DNA of 19,275 nucleotides. It comes from Rodentolepis nana. Lineage: Eukaryota > Platyhelminthes > Cestoda > Cyclophyllidea > Hymenolepididae. The DNA lies in assembly GCA_900617975.1 (NCBI GenBank), contig UZAE01013776.1, positions 1-19,275 of the forward strand, written 5' to 3'. A program made the translations under genes and the position numbers. Under the pieces are notes generated by a model, which searched no databases, had not been told where the DNA came from, and saw nothing but the letters and a program-made list of their open reading frames with translations. Below are positions 7,905 through 17,689 of the stretch, piece by piece (the first letter of the stretch is position 1; the number at the start of each line of letters is the position of its first letter).

Positions 7905-8205
7905 CGAAGCAGTCTCTTCTGGGTTTCCGGTAGATTAATTCGCTCGGAGCTCTTTCCACGTGCGAAGTACCCACCAGATACCGAAGTAAGTGCATCGCGG
8001 TCTGTCGAACAGGGCACATCGACCAGGACTCTGGAGAAAAGTTGGCCACTTCGAGTTTTACTGTTTCGTAATAGAGACGGAGTAGAGTAAACCTCAACGT
8101 CGGGCAAACCAGGACGGTCGCGTCCTATACCACAAGCGAATCCATTTAGCACAATTCGAAGACGCTCTAAACGCGTGGCCGAGACATCTGTGCAGACAAG
8201 ACGTT
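7905..8205 (-). CDS. exon of a NSUN4-like RNA cytosine-5 methyltransferase
   Basis: A 301-nt exon sits on the minus strand between an acceptor (caattttag) at 8206-8207 and a donor (gtaag) at 7904-7900, open throughout for 99 full codons. NOL1/NOP2/Sun proteins transfer a methyl group from SAM to cytosine in RNA; NSUN4 acts on mitochondrial rRNA. Visible landmarks are TDVSATRLERL, matching the motif II region that follows the SAM loop (NDLSPSRIARL style); VLVDVPCSTDRDAL, the motif IV DVPC with its catalytic-pair Cys and the TDR that is typical of NSUN4; and YFARGKSSERINLPETQKRLL, matching the following helix. The exon with the SAM loop (DLCAAPGGK) is not found up to the gap at 8640, where the scaffold breaks. 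The next in-phase exon downstream could not be joined cleanly, so a pseudogene is possible. Confidence 0.8.
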
Positions 8206-8575
8206 CTAAAATTGGGAGGCAATTAGGATTTGAAACGGTGTCTATGTTTATCTATTTTGAAATAATGTGCGTCAGTGAAGTCGGATATCTCGAGATGCGT
8301 ATCTATTGATGCGTACCTTGTGAGACGAGTGCTCAACTACAAAGGTCAAATTTGGTAAATAAATTGGGTGGTAGTTTTAATTTTTTCCGTCAAGGGGACT
8401 CTAGAATACTGTCTCATTGCTTAGGATAAGTATTTAGAAAAAGAAATACTCCAAATTGACTAGGGGGTTATGAGACCATAGTAATGGTGTTGAACTACCT
8501 TTTTGGTGCGTTGGTGGCATGATTCCGAAATAGAGAGTAGCGAAAATGAATGAAAAAGGATAATATTTGAAAGGA
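8206..8575. other. upstream of the NSUN-like exon; no exon confirmed
   Basis: Read on the minus strand this should hold the preceding intron or exons of the methyltransferase. No motif I (DxCAAPGGKT) coding sequence is present. A 20-nt candidate micro-exon near 8319-8338, between ttgtag and gtacgc, is too short to support. Confidence 0.4.
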
Positions 8576-8639
8576 GGGGTGTGCGATAGACTTACCTCCA
8601 CGTGGTGCACCCTGGGCAACGTATACTCATACGGCAAAA
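8576..8639 (+). mobile_element. SINE-like element, head only (copy E), cut by a gap
   Basis: It starts with GGGGTGTGCG and matches the family through the catalytic GGCAAAA, then hits the N at 8640. Its left flank (ttgaaagga) differs from all other copies, so it is a separate insertion. The body that follows the N belongs to copy D. The ribozyme here has perfect P1, P3, L3, joining strand, P4 and GGC; the 3' strand of P2 is lost in the gap. Confidence 0.88.
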
Positions 8640-8640
8640 N
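8640..8640. other. single-N scaffold gap
   Basis: It joins the head of copy E to the body of copy D, making a chimaeric element. Confidence 0.85.
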
Positions 8641-8834
8641 ATTCGACCCCTTCCACAGTACTCATCTAGCCTTTTCTCTGCCTTTGTGTCTGTCTGTTAC
8701 ATCTGTGAATCGCTCTTCTTTCCCCCTGTCGAATTTTTCTCACTTTAATATTCCTCCCTTCTGTGAAGCCCGAAGTCAACTAAAGGGCTAATGATAACTA
8801 TCCTAAAGCCTGCCATTTGAAATAAATAAATAAA
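8641..8834 (+). mobile_element. body of SINE-like copy D, duplicated fragment
   Basis: It is identical to 5328-5521 and is followed by the same right target-site duplication (8835-8847). It is read as the same locus as copy D placed twice. Confidence 0.88.
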
Positions 8835-8913
8835 TATTTTGACCCTCACATTTGGTGTTGAATCATAAAAACATGAAACATGCTGAGATGAATTCTCAAG
8901 CAACTCGTGAATA

Positions 8914-9572
8914 CATGACTATCTCTAACTGACTCAATATAAGGGTTTACTTAAGTGTAATTTTACCATATTTAGAACAAACACTATCTCTCTAAACCCA
9001 TCTCCTCACTCCCTCTCCTCTCCCACCCTCCCCAAGAATTTCTCAACTTAGATAATTCTCAATAATGTTTTCATCTCAGAGATAGCATTTACATTTGCCA
9101 ATTTTCCCATATAACTTCCCTTACTTATGGATTGCAAATAAAAATTCTTATTCAAGACCTTAAAGACTTAATTTTTCCTTAACTAGTTGGAGGGTGAATT
9201 CAATATTTTGAGGCCGCTTTTCGATTAATACTTTATTCTGAGATTTGTCCTTTTCAACGAGTTTAATTTTAATAAGCAGCTCTTTAAAATAACTATTTTT
9301 AAACTTCTCAAATGTCCTAGTGCTGAGTAGAATTATTATTTATTAACCTTGGGATTATCGTTCAGTATTTAGGATAAAACTGTGTCTCTCGATTTAATCT
9401 TTCGCTTTAATAACGCGTCCACAGATGCAGCATTTATGGTCAAATGTGCAGTTTTACTTCTTACTGAAAATTAAAATTAATTGATAATTGAAAGTAATTT
9501 TCCCAAATTATTGTTGCTTTAACTAAATTTTTCAGTTCCTCAGTTGCTTTGTTTAGACTAACTGTCCAAGGA
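8914..9572. other. upstream region of the RBMS-like gene; no other gene seen
   Basis: AT-rich DNA with a pyrimidine-rich tract near 8990-9035. No reading frame with family resemblance. The last bases lead into the TATA box at 9573. Confidence 0.5.
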
Positions 9573-9580
9573 TATAAAAG
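9573..9580 (+). promoter_or_regulatory. TATA box of the RBMS-like gene
   Basis: TATAAAAG, a textbook match, lies 44 nt before the ATG codon and would set transcription to start near 9600-9606, giving a 5' UTR of about 20 nt. A good 3' splice-site-like string, ctctcacactacag, ends at 9607, so trans-splicing of a leader is an alternative way to make the 5' end. Confidence 0.6.
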
Positions 9581-9623
9581 GGTCAAGAATTGCCTCTCAC
9601 ACTACAGTTCGTGTTCTTCCGAG

Positions 9624-10647
9624 ATGGGTGATTCTAGAACCGGTTTATATTTCTCTGGTCTGAAATTGGAGGATGATGAGAAAACGTTAAAAAATCTGCT
9701 GCCAACGGATTTAGAGCCTGTTTCAGTTAAATTACTCAAGAACAAATATGGACAATGCACAGGTAGGGTGAAGTGATATAACAAAACGTTTACCCCCCCC
9801 CCCCGCCTTTTAATTCCCTCTTAACTATTGTTTTTTTGCTTTAGGTTGTGCAATTATTAATTTTAGAACGGCTGAAGAGACGTCTAGAGCCTGCAAATGC
9901 TTTCAGAAGGTGGGCTTAGCGGTAAAATATGCAAAGGAAAACAAAAAGGACTCCACAAATGTTTATGTAACAAATATACCTAGGGAAAATTTTGATGAGG
10001 CCAAGCTACGCTTCATATTTGAACCCTATGGTGAAATTGTGTCCGTCAAGCTCTTTAAAGACGATCAGGCTTTGAACACCGGTATGAATGGGTTTTTTTC
10101 AACTGAATTCTAATTCTCATTAATTTGCTTAGGAATTGGATTTGTGCGGTTTACAACTAAAGAATGCGCCAACTATGCCATAAGTCATGTGAATTCAACT
10201 TGTATCAGGCCAAACAATTGCATTGCACCGCTCTTCTGCAAACTTGCTGATCTGAAAGTGAGGAAAGAAGAAAAGACAAAAGTTCCTCCGAGCAGTCAAC
10301 GATGTCTACTTCAACCCCCTCCTCCTCCCCCTCCTAAGCCGCCAGTGATTTTGGTGCAAAATTTTTGTGTGCAACCCTTGATGCCAAGCACTGCCAATTC
10401 GGTTGTGAGTTGTAACTTATTTCCTTAAAATTAGCTTTGAAACTTCTCTATTGTGAAGTTTATCAACTCCGAGTTTTCTTAGCTCACCCAATATCGAACA
10501 TCCATGATTACCGTTCCACAAAGTTCGACCGTTTACTACGAATCTGAGCGAACCACTTGTCAACACAAACTCAGTCTGGTCTCGGAACGCTCGCGCTATG
10601 CGATACAAAACGTAGATTTGCCCTTGGTAAATATTCGAGAACCATAA
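9624..10647 (+). CDS. two-RRM RNA-binding protein, RBMS/MSSP (shep)-like; spliced
   Basis: The coding exons are 9624-9762, 9845-10081, 10133-10404 and 10483-10647, giving 270 aa. The introns are 82, 51 and 78 nt, all GT-AG; the first two are phase 1 and the third is phase 0. RRM1 covers about residues 7-78 (RNP2 LYFSGL, RNP1 region TGCAIINF). RRM2 covers about 84-167 (RNP2 VYVTNI, RNP1 TGIGFVRF), followed by PLFCKLAD, which echoes the PLLCKFAD end of RBMS RRM2. The linker AVKYAKENKKDSTNVYVTN also follows RBMS. A run of seven prolines (187-193) and a Ser/Thr-rich tail come after. RBMS proteins bind AU-rich single-stranded RNA and tune mRNA stability and translation. RRM1 lacks the aromatic residues usual at RNP1 positions 3 and 5 (Cys, Ile here), so its RNA binding is probably altered. 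It is shorter than typical RBMS. Without splicing intron 3 the frame would stop at 10428. ELAV/Sxl is the second-best family. Confidence 0.87.
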
Positions 10648-10762
10648 CTTTGAACATTAACTAGATTTAATATCTAGGGACATGGAACGTAGTTCGTCTT
10701 TCAATTTATATTTACTGTAATATTACAACTACCAATAGTTCAATATGTATTATGTAGATAGG

Positions 10763-10768
10763 AATAAA
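10763..10768 (+). promoter_or_regulatory. polyadenylation signal of the RBMS-like gene
   Basis: AATAAA lies 116 nt after the stop codon, followed by a T-rich stretch at 10775-10787. The transcript should end near 10785, making a gene of only about 1.2 kb. Confidence 0.7.
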
Positions 10769-10789
10769 GCCATCTTTTTTAACCATTTT

Positions 10790-12247
10790 TGCAAGGTTAC
10801 TTTTTTCATACTCGTTTTTTCAACATGGGAGGTATTTGATTGACATTTCTTACAAATTTATATGATATACACATATATTTATTGAACTTTCTCTCCAATA
10901 TTTAGCTTAATAGAGCTTGATTGAAGTAAAGTATGCAAAGTTGTGAATATAGTTTCAATGGTTTGATCTCCGAGTGAAGGTAGTTATCGGAATTCTACTT
11001 AAGTGTGTCATTTGTGCGTACCTATGGTAGTAAAAACGCTTTATAACACAATGACCGATTAACAAAGGTCACTTTCACTCGTAGTTATGCAAAAGAACAT
11101 CAAATTCAGTCTTCTTTTTTCGAGCCTGCACTTTACTAACTAAGTGAACTGAAATATTTATACCTAAGTTTAAAAACGCATTCAAATTCACCTTTTATTA
11201 GGCTTTTGTTAAATCTAGTTGGCCAAGCAATTTGATTGAAGCGTTGCTGACATGATTTGACCAAAACGTTGATCGATTAAAATTTCCACTCTAAAAATAG
11301 ATTAAAATATTTCCTGAGTGATGAATATTATGCATTTACTATATATTCTATAGCCACACTAATTTCAGTCAGTTCTATAAATTTAAGATTACGTTTTATA
11401 CATTTTACTTTATATCATGTATTTCTCTACTCGGGAAGTTTATAATCATGGAAATAGTTTCTTTTCATCTCGATGATCAATCATGAATGTGAAACAACTA
11501 AGTTCAAGCGGGCTTCTGGAATATCAAAAAAATGATGATTGGCTGTACGGTCGTCTGTTTTTCGTCTTAAAATGCTAGGATATTTTAAGCTAACCTTAAT
11601 TTTAATGGTCTAAAATATTTGCCATACATTTTTATTCATTCGTCAGTGATATGGCTGAATACAAGGTGAAAAATTTTCCATGAGCGAATTTCGGAGGGCT
11701 TTTCTTTCTCAAAATTTTTAAAGTAAGAGAATTTATTTATGTAATGCCAAAAAGCTTTCATCTATCAATTGAAATCGACTACTGGATTTGCTTAAGTGGT
11801 TCTATGAAATGCATAGTTCATTAGATATCATTTAATATTTCACTTTAAATTCCTCGGTAATGCCATAATTAAAGCCATTGGCAAGTGGAAAGTTTCATGA
11901 AGAACGCGAGAAAGTGGATTTATGAAAAGTTGGCTTAAATTGCATCCCTTAATTTCACACCTACCGACTCATTGACTTGAGTCTATCAATCTTTGTACCC
12001 CATCTTAAAAGTACAATGCTTACTGAACTCTACTAAGTCAAAATCCGAAACCACCTTACCATTGTCGTGTTAGGGTATTGAATGCTGCTTAATAACATAA
12101 AGCACCATTCTGCCTTCTGAAATTAGCTAAAGGAGTAATGAAGCTAATTATAGTTGAGCTCAGCATATCGTTAGCAAGAAAATGTTACAGTATTTCTACC
12201 GACGTTGTATGAACTTTAAACTTTTGCATCTAAACTTTGCCGAAAGT
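10790..12247. other. intergenic, no gene seen
   Basis: Strongly AT-rich with frequent stops in all frames. No repeat family member was noticed. Confidence 0.55.
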
Positions 12248-12550
12248 ATATTTATAATAGTGGCAACGTTTTTTTAGTTATCATTAGCCCTTGAGTTGAT
12301 TTCAGTCTTCATAAAGGGGAAGGAACATCAAAGGGAAAGAAAGTCGAGAAGCGTGTTTCAAAGCTGTAAAAGAGACAGATACAAAGATAGAAAAAAAGGG
12401 AGATGAGTACTGTGGAAGTAGTCGAATACGATATATAGTGGGATGATGGTAGTTTGAAGTCAGAAGTCAACGTCCAGTTAAGAAACTTTTGCCGTATGAG
12501 TATATGTTGTCCAGAGTGCACCACGTAGGGGTAAGTCTATCGCACACCTT
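12248..12550 (-). mobile_element. SINE-like element, old near-full-length copy G
   Basis: On the minus strand it begins AAGGTGTGCG at 12550 (GG to AA relative to the family) and ends near 12248 with a degenerate tail. The ribozyme head is recognisable but decayed: L3 is CCUACGU, the joining strand is GGACAAC, and the 3' strand of P2 has mismatches. P4 (AUAU-ACUC-AUAC) and GGCAAAA remain. The body carries many substitutions, so the insertion is old. Confidence 0.85.
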
Positions 12551-14324
12551 TCACCGGAAATTATGTAGAGTATTCAGGACTTCTGATTAGTCTATTCGTC
12601 CAATTTAGCATCGAACAAGCGTCGTGCGAGAGCATGTTGAAGCAGGTAGCTGTGCGAGGGTACGAAGTTAACCTGATACAAGCATTCCAACCTACGGAAA
12701 TGTTACTGCGACTGGTTACTCACTCATGTCGCTGCTGACTACATTTGAAGTCAAATCTCGATTGATTTGCAGACATTGCACGCTTTCACTTTTAGGGGTT
12801 ACATGAACTCCCAGAACACTCACAATTAGTTAGCTGACAATCCCAGGAAGTACTGCGATGTGCATCAGAGTTGGCTTTGGGTGTGTGCCGCTTCAGCCCA
12901 AAGGATTGTAAGGTTCATATTTCTATGACACAGTAATCATGGGGAGTATGCAAAGTAACTGCCAAAGCCATTGATAGCTAATTTGGGGGAGAAAAAAAAG
13001 GTTTTTTTCAGAAAATGGTGCTGCGATGCATTTCTCATGGTGCTAAATGACATACGTCTTCGAAACTCTTAAGGAAGCCTGTAGAGCTCCTGCAAGTTTA
13101 TGGCATCCCAGATCGACATATCCCCCTTCATGCTGTTTTTATTTTAAAAGTAACTTAAGAGTAAAGTGTCCTATAATAATTCTTATGCAACTGAGGAGTT
13201 AAAAATGAGCATTCACAATATGGTTGAGGAAGTCACACGAAAACTTGTCGTGACATACTGAGTTATGTGCTTCGAAATTCAGTGTGTTTTCATTTGCAAT
13301 ATTCTGCTTAGACAACCTTTAAGTCAGTGCCTAATTCTCAATTCGCACTCAATAGCTCTGCACGTTATGGATATGAATTCCTTCGGAACCTGGAATATTG
13401 AGTCTCATAATTTAGTGCTTGAGACGTCAGGAAGCGAGCAAGTCGTACGACCAGGAAACGAATTAAATTGAAGCTTCTTTCATGAGTTTACTTCATTCCT
13501 TTATTTACATGCTCTTTCACTCATGCACAGGCATTAATTGTGGGTTTGAATGAAAGCAATTAGGGAAATTGACGAGTCTGATGGGATGTAAGGCAGAGAA
13601 GTGTTAATGGAAAGTAAGTCAAATGAAGAATCACGATTCTTGCTTTATTTGACTGAAAATGTCAAGCTTATCAAGATTTCATTATTGAAAGGCCCCGGGT
13701 TATGATGTGCTAATTTTCAATCACCAAATTTTGCCCTTAATTTCACGGGCGGGATTACAATCGCAATATTTATAGTTCCGTGACCCGTTAAACTAATACT
13801 GCAGTCTGTCATCTCGTCCACATTAACCCCTTTCTTCGGCACTACAAATATAATTCATTTAGAATAGTAGATAATGCTTTAAAAAGCGAAGCGATTCAGA
13901 GAAACTAGTGGATCTTGCACATTTTCATTGATGAGAAAAAATACCTGTCTAGTATATAAAAACTACCTGAATTATTCGACATTTAACTGTTAAAATAAGG
14001 AGCGTTAAGAAGTGTTTAAACAGTATCGAAGATTCCATTTGGTGCACTATCATGAAGAAATGAGTTTTAAAATATTGGACATAATCACATAAATGCTATA
14101 AATGCCATAAAAAATACATTTTCAACAGAAATTGGAATTGTAGCTGGACGATAATAAATTTAGCGACGGCTGCATCATGAATACCTTTGTTGTTACTTAA
14201 ATATTTAAAGTAAAATAATTATTATTATGTAAATGGAAAGAGGTCTTAACAGAATTATTTGCTGAAATTCATAAGCTTTCCAACTAAAAAAACAATGAAA
14301 CGGTTTTGACAAAATACCATTCCA
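12551..14324. other. no supported gene
   Basis: A GC-richer patch at 12608-12760 has one open plus-strand frame with no recognised domain. A frame at 13265-13471 is also unrecognised. The rest is AT-rich. It may contain unrecognised old mobile DNA. Confidence 0.45.
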
Positions 14325-14338
14325 TTTATTGAAGACAT

Positions 14339-14614
14339 CATCATTCATTTCAAATGGCAGGTGTTTTGATAGTTATCATTAGCCCATTAAATGACCTCGG
14401 GCTTCGCATCAAAGTAACCTAAGGTCGCAAGAGGGAGCAGAATAATGATTCACTGATGTAAGGGACAGACAGACACAAAGGTGAGGTGAGTACTGTGGAA
14501 GTGGTTGAATATGACATACAGTGGGGTGATGGTAGTTTGAAATGAGAAGTCAACTGCCAGTTAATAGACTTTACCCAGGATGCACAACGTGGAGGTAAGT
14601 CTATCGCACAAGCC
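14339..14614 (-). mobile_element. SINE-like element, copy H, ribozyme disabled
   Basis: On the minus strand it starts GGCTTGTGCG at 14614 and ends in a degenerate A-rich tail near 14339. A 14-bp target-site duplication with one mismatch (tttattgaa[g/a]acat) lies at 14325-14338 and 14615-14628. About 22 nt are deleted from the head, removing the P4 hairpin and the catalytic GGC, so self-cleavage must be lost while P2 sequences remain. The element lies just downstream of the Skp1-like gene, on the same strand. Confidence 0.9.
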
Positions 14615-14809
14615 TTTATTGAAAACATAATAAAATCGAGAACGGAATGAAACACATAAGGGACCACAAAGGAAGAAAAAAAATGAAAGGATTTTGTTGT
14701 TCATTTTGTGCATAAATATAATTTCTTATTATAATTTTGACCGATATTACTTAAAACCAAATTGTCTGCCTCGAAGGCAATGTAATTCAATTAACTTAAA
14801 TTCCTCCCT

Positions 14810-15918
14810 TCAGTCCTCTACATCATCATTTTTAGGAATATCCGGTAAGCTTGTCCTAAACCATTTATTAGTACGCATGTACATGACCTGTAAAATTTTA
14901 CAAAATATTTATAATTAAAAACTGTGTTGGTATCCCAGTAATTGTCCATACTCAGTGAATTCTCTAAATCTCTCTGTGACGTAGATTGAGCAAGCATCAC
15001 AAAGATGTTCCATATCGAGCACGATAGCCGCATCCACAAGTTCGTCAAATTTTTGACGATTTTCCAAGAAAAATCCTCTGTCCCATTCACAGAGTTCCCA
15101 TGAAGACCTATTGCCTTCTCTCTTGTTGTCCTTCTCAGTTGGGCATCTATTGTGGTATTCACACCACGCAATGATTTCTTGAAGGACTTCTGAGTTTATT
15201 TCCACATAAAGTTTACCATCCTGTTCATCAGATTCGCCTAATTGAAAAAAATACCGTTGGAAGCGCGATATTTAAAAAATATTAAAATAGCTAATCGATT
15301 AGTGAGGCAATTCGATAAAAGCATGCGTACCTAAAAGTCTTTATTAAAGTTTATTAAATATTAATAAATTTGTGCTGGAAGTATTTTCTAAAAATTTTCC
15401 AAATTTATAAGTTTTTAGTTATTATTGTGTCTCTCAGCTACTCATATTAAAAGCTCAAAGTAGATTGTCTTCTCTAAAGAATATGAATATCAACTGACAA
15501 GCCCCCAAACCCACTTAAAATTGTTAAATCGTGTCATGAGCTCCTCGAATCATTTTCTGCAAATTCTGTCTTGTACTGTTTTGGGACAAACGTCAAACTC
15601 GATAGCATTTTCATTCCGACTTAATCGAAACTGCCGTCCATTCCACTCAATTGGTGCACTGTAATGTGGTCTCTGAGCCCGCAACAGGGCAAAAAATTGC
15701 CAAGTAAGTACACTTAAGTATCTATCTAAGTGAACTCCGTCTAAAGTAATATGCAATGAAATTGATTCTTCCAAAGAATTTTTTAGTAAAATAGATTAAG
15801 ATTAGAAAATGGTTTAGTTACCGCTAATTTTTCTGTGAAGAGTGGGAATCAAGTTCAAGAGATTCGTTTCAATCCTCACAATATTACCGTCTTTGGCTTG
15901 TATACGAACAGTCACCAT
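14810..15918 (-). CDS. Skp1-like protein (SCF ubiquitin ligase adaptor family); spliced
   Basis: The coding exons on the minus strand are 15822-15918, 14952-15237 and 14810-14855, giving 142 aa. Intron 1 is 584 nt (phase 1) and intron 2 is 96 nt (phase 2), both GT-AG. Skp1 links F-box proteins to cullin-1. The BTB/POZ-like N-terminus reads VRIQAKDGNIVRIE, then after a short insert VEINSEVLQEIIAWCEYH, which matches the family's NVNAAILKKVIQWCTHH. WDRGFF (84-89) matches WDQEFL. DELVDAAIVLDMEHLCDAC matches the ELILAANYLDIKGLLDVTC helix. The third exon supplies DIPKNDDVED, parallel to the FNIKNDFTPEEE end. It is shorter than the usual about 160 aa, missing the acidic loop and the last C-terminal stretch. 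If the intron 2 donor is not used, the frame instead ends at 14915. It is divergent, like expanded Skp1-related paralogues of some worms. Confidence 0.87.
15550..15774 (-). other. unexplained open frame inside intron 1 of the Skp1-like gene
   Basis: A 75-codon open stretch on the same strand as the host gene, with balanced composition unlike the surrounding AT-rich intron. It contains HLDRYLSVLTWQFFALLRAQ and ends ...VQDRICRK then TGA. I recognise no family. No in-frame ATG starts it (the first usable codon is TTG). It could be an alternative exon, a remnant of an inserted gene, or chance. Confidence 0.3.
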
Positions 15919-17383
15919 TTCTCAAATTCAATGTGAAAAATAGTAAATCGCTCGGTATGTGGAATGTCCTCAAAAAGAATAAATCAGTTTATTACAAAAT
16001 CAATAAAATTTCGAAATATTGGCTGATCATCCAAATTTCGCCAAGTGTTAGGCCTTTGTTATCCAAAAGAAGCTTACCAGTGCTCGGCACGTTTGGCTGA
16101 TTGAATTTTTGGGCAACTAAAATGCAATTCTTGTTTAAATGAGAACACTGTTCATAAATACTTACCATTCAAATCATTAAATTCAATCGCTTAAAACAGG
16201 AATCGAAATCACTAGCGAAAAACTTCTTCACTGATCATTTAAAAGTTTGTTGATTTCTTGGAGGTCACCGTGTTCATTATCATCCCGGAATTATTTATAG
16301 ACCTCAACTAAATTAAATTGAAATATTATATGAATTCAATGTCGAACGAAGAAATCAATTTCAAAATGGTTAATGGCTTGAAACTAACACTAATTAGTTT
16401 AAAGAAGAGGAGACGCGGTTATTTTCAATGTCATTCGTAAAACTTAATATTGAATTTAATTGACTGAATTTGTTAAGGTCAGTTCACCGCCTCGGTTCTC
16501 GTTGCCATTATACTTTGCTGTTATAATAACAAATCAATTCTGGATTTTTGTAAGTTACATTCATAATGAGATTAATTTGAATAGTTTTCCAGGAAATTCG
16601 GTCGACTCAGTAAGCTATATCACCTAATCGTTTCAAAAGCATGTTTGACAAAGAAATTAACACTTAAATTGTTTCAATAACGTTCATTTTATCCATTAGA
16701 TATGAAGCAATGAATGAATATTATTTCTAAAATTGAGTAAAATGTTGCTTTTAAGTTTTTGTTTTCATGCATTCAATTGAGGCAGACAGATGCATAAGTA
16801 GGGGAAATAGCTATATTTTTTAAAAACACTTAATTACAAATAATTTGTGATTTCTTAAAAATATTACAGAGCTTGACTGAGTTTCTCTGCAAATATGAAT
16901 AAACCTTTTGCTATTATTTGGCTTCATCGACAGACATTAAAATTAAAAAAATAGATTTACCACTTACGAGATTCCGCATAACCTAATAAAAAAAGTCCGT
17001 CTCTTTGATAATGGAATGGAGAGTAAGAATAGAGAGTTGCAAGTTCGTACGAGAAGAGAAGCATGATATGAGAGGCTTTTCAAATACTTTATCTGAATTT
17101 TGATGTTGGTTTCCTACCTTGACTTGTTTTAATTTGTGGTTATCTGTAATTAGTTAAAACAATACATGATTTCAAAGATATTACTAATCAGAGAACTTCG
17201 ATTAGGTAAAATCGGATAAATCGCGTCCAACGCCTTGGCCATTACTATAAAATTTCACTTTCCCCTTTATTAGACTTATGTTATACCGAGTGTTCAATTT
17301 CTCACCCCTGAAATCTTACATATGCAAAATATTTTAGACCAATCTAGTTTACCTCCGTTGAAGATACTGCTAACCCTGCTTTT
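15919..17383. other. upstream of the Skp1-like gene; no gene seen
   Basis: No TATA box was recognised for the minus-strand gene. About 160 nt upstream, on the minus strand, a 39-nt segment near 16078-16116 is bounded by an acceptor-like gcattttag and a strong donor gtaagc, and could be a 5' UTR exon. The rest is AT-rich without supported frames. Confidence 0.4.
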
Positions 17384-17534
17384 CTACATTCTTGAGTATC
17401 TCAGCGCATCGTTTCTCTTCGATGGGATTGTGGGAGGGTCATCATCCCTTCTCACATGCCCGAATATATACGCCACACAATCATCGGCAAGAATCTTCAT
17501 GTTTATAGTACTTAAACGCTCCAGAAGCGTATCA
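17384..17534 (-). other. coding-looking minus-strand segment of unknown identity
   Basis: After an acceptor-like acaatttacag the minus strand is open for 50 codons (…LLERLSTINMKILADDCVAYI…) and ends at TAG 17384-17386. Immediately upstream another frame is open over about 30 codons (…SVRPRIAEYSEAQEIALDS…) but is offset by a frameshift. Composition is more coding-like than the surroundings. The plus strand has a competing 72-codon frame (17322-17540) followed by AATAAA at 17554. I cannot identify either; a decayed gene is the best guess. Confidence 0.25.
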
Positions 17535-17659
17535 CTGTAAATTGTACAACTCAAATAAAGCTGTCGAGAGCAATTTCTTGTGCTTCAGAATATTCTGCAA
17601 TGCGTGGTCGTACAGAGGACAGGTGTGTTAGGAGTGTAGAGGCCTCCAGCTAATCAGTA

Positions 17660-17684
17660 ACACTATGTTCGTGCAACATAGTGT
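17660..17684. repeat. perfect 10-bp inverted repeat (hairpin)
   Basis: acactatgtt and aacatagtgt are separated by the 5-nt loop cgtgc. The function is unknown. Confidence 0.8.
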
Positions 17685-17689
17685 ATTGT

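Noticed and set aside
7888..8152. Three overlapping open frames on both strands
   Set aside because: Only the minus-strand frame reading DVPCSTDR matches a family (NSUN). The 7888-8097 and 7893-8090 frames are its shadows.
10417..10608. Minus-strand 63-codon frame
   Set aside because: It is antisense to exon 4 of the RBMS-like gene, which has correct splice phase and a stop followed by AATAAA.
12608..12760. GC-richer open plus-strand frame (…SIEQASCESMLKQVAVRGYE…)
   Set aside because: Short, unrecognised, and without convincing start, splice or polyadenylation context.
14615..14620. AATAAA (minus strand) as polyadenylation signal of the Skp1-like gene
   Set aside because: It is part of the target-site duplication of copy H and lies on the far side of that insertion, so it is doubtful as the native signal, though use cannot be excluded.
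14818..15171. 117-codon minus-strand frame overlapping the Skp1-like exon
   Set aside because: It lies in another frame of the same exon and shows no family resemblance, while the Skp1 frame matches throughout.
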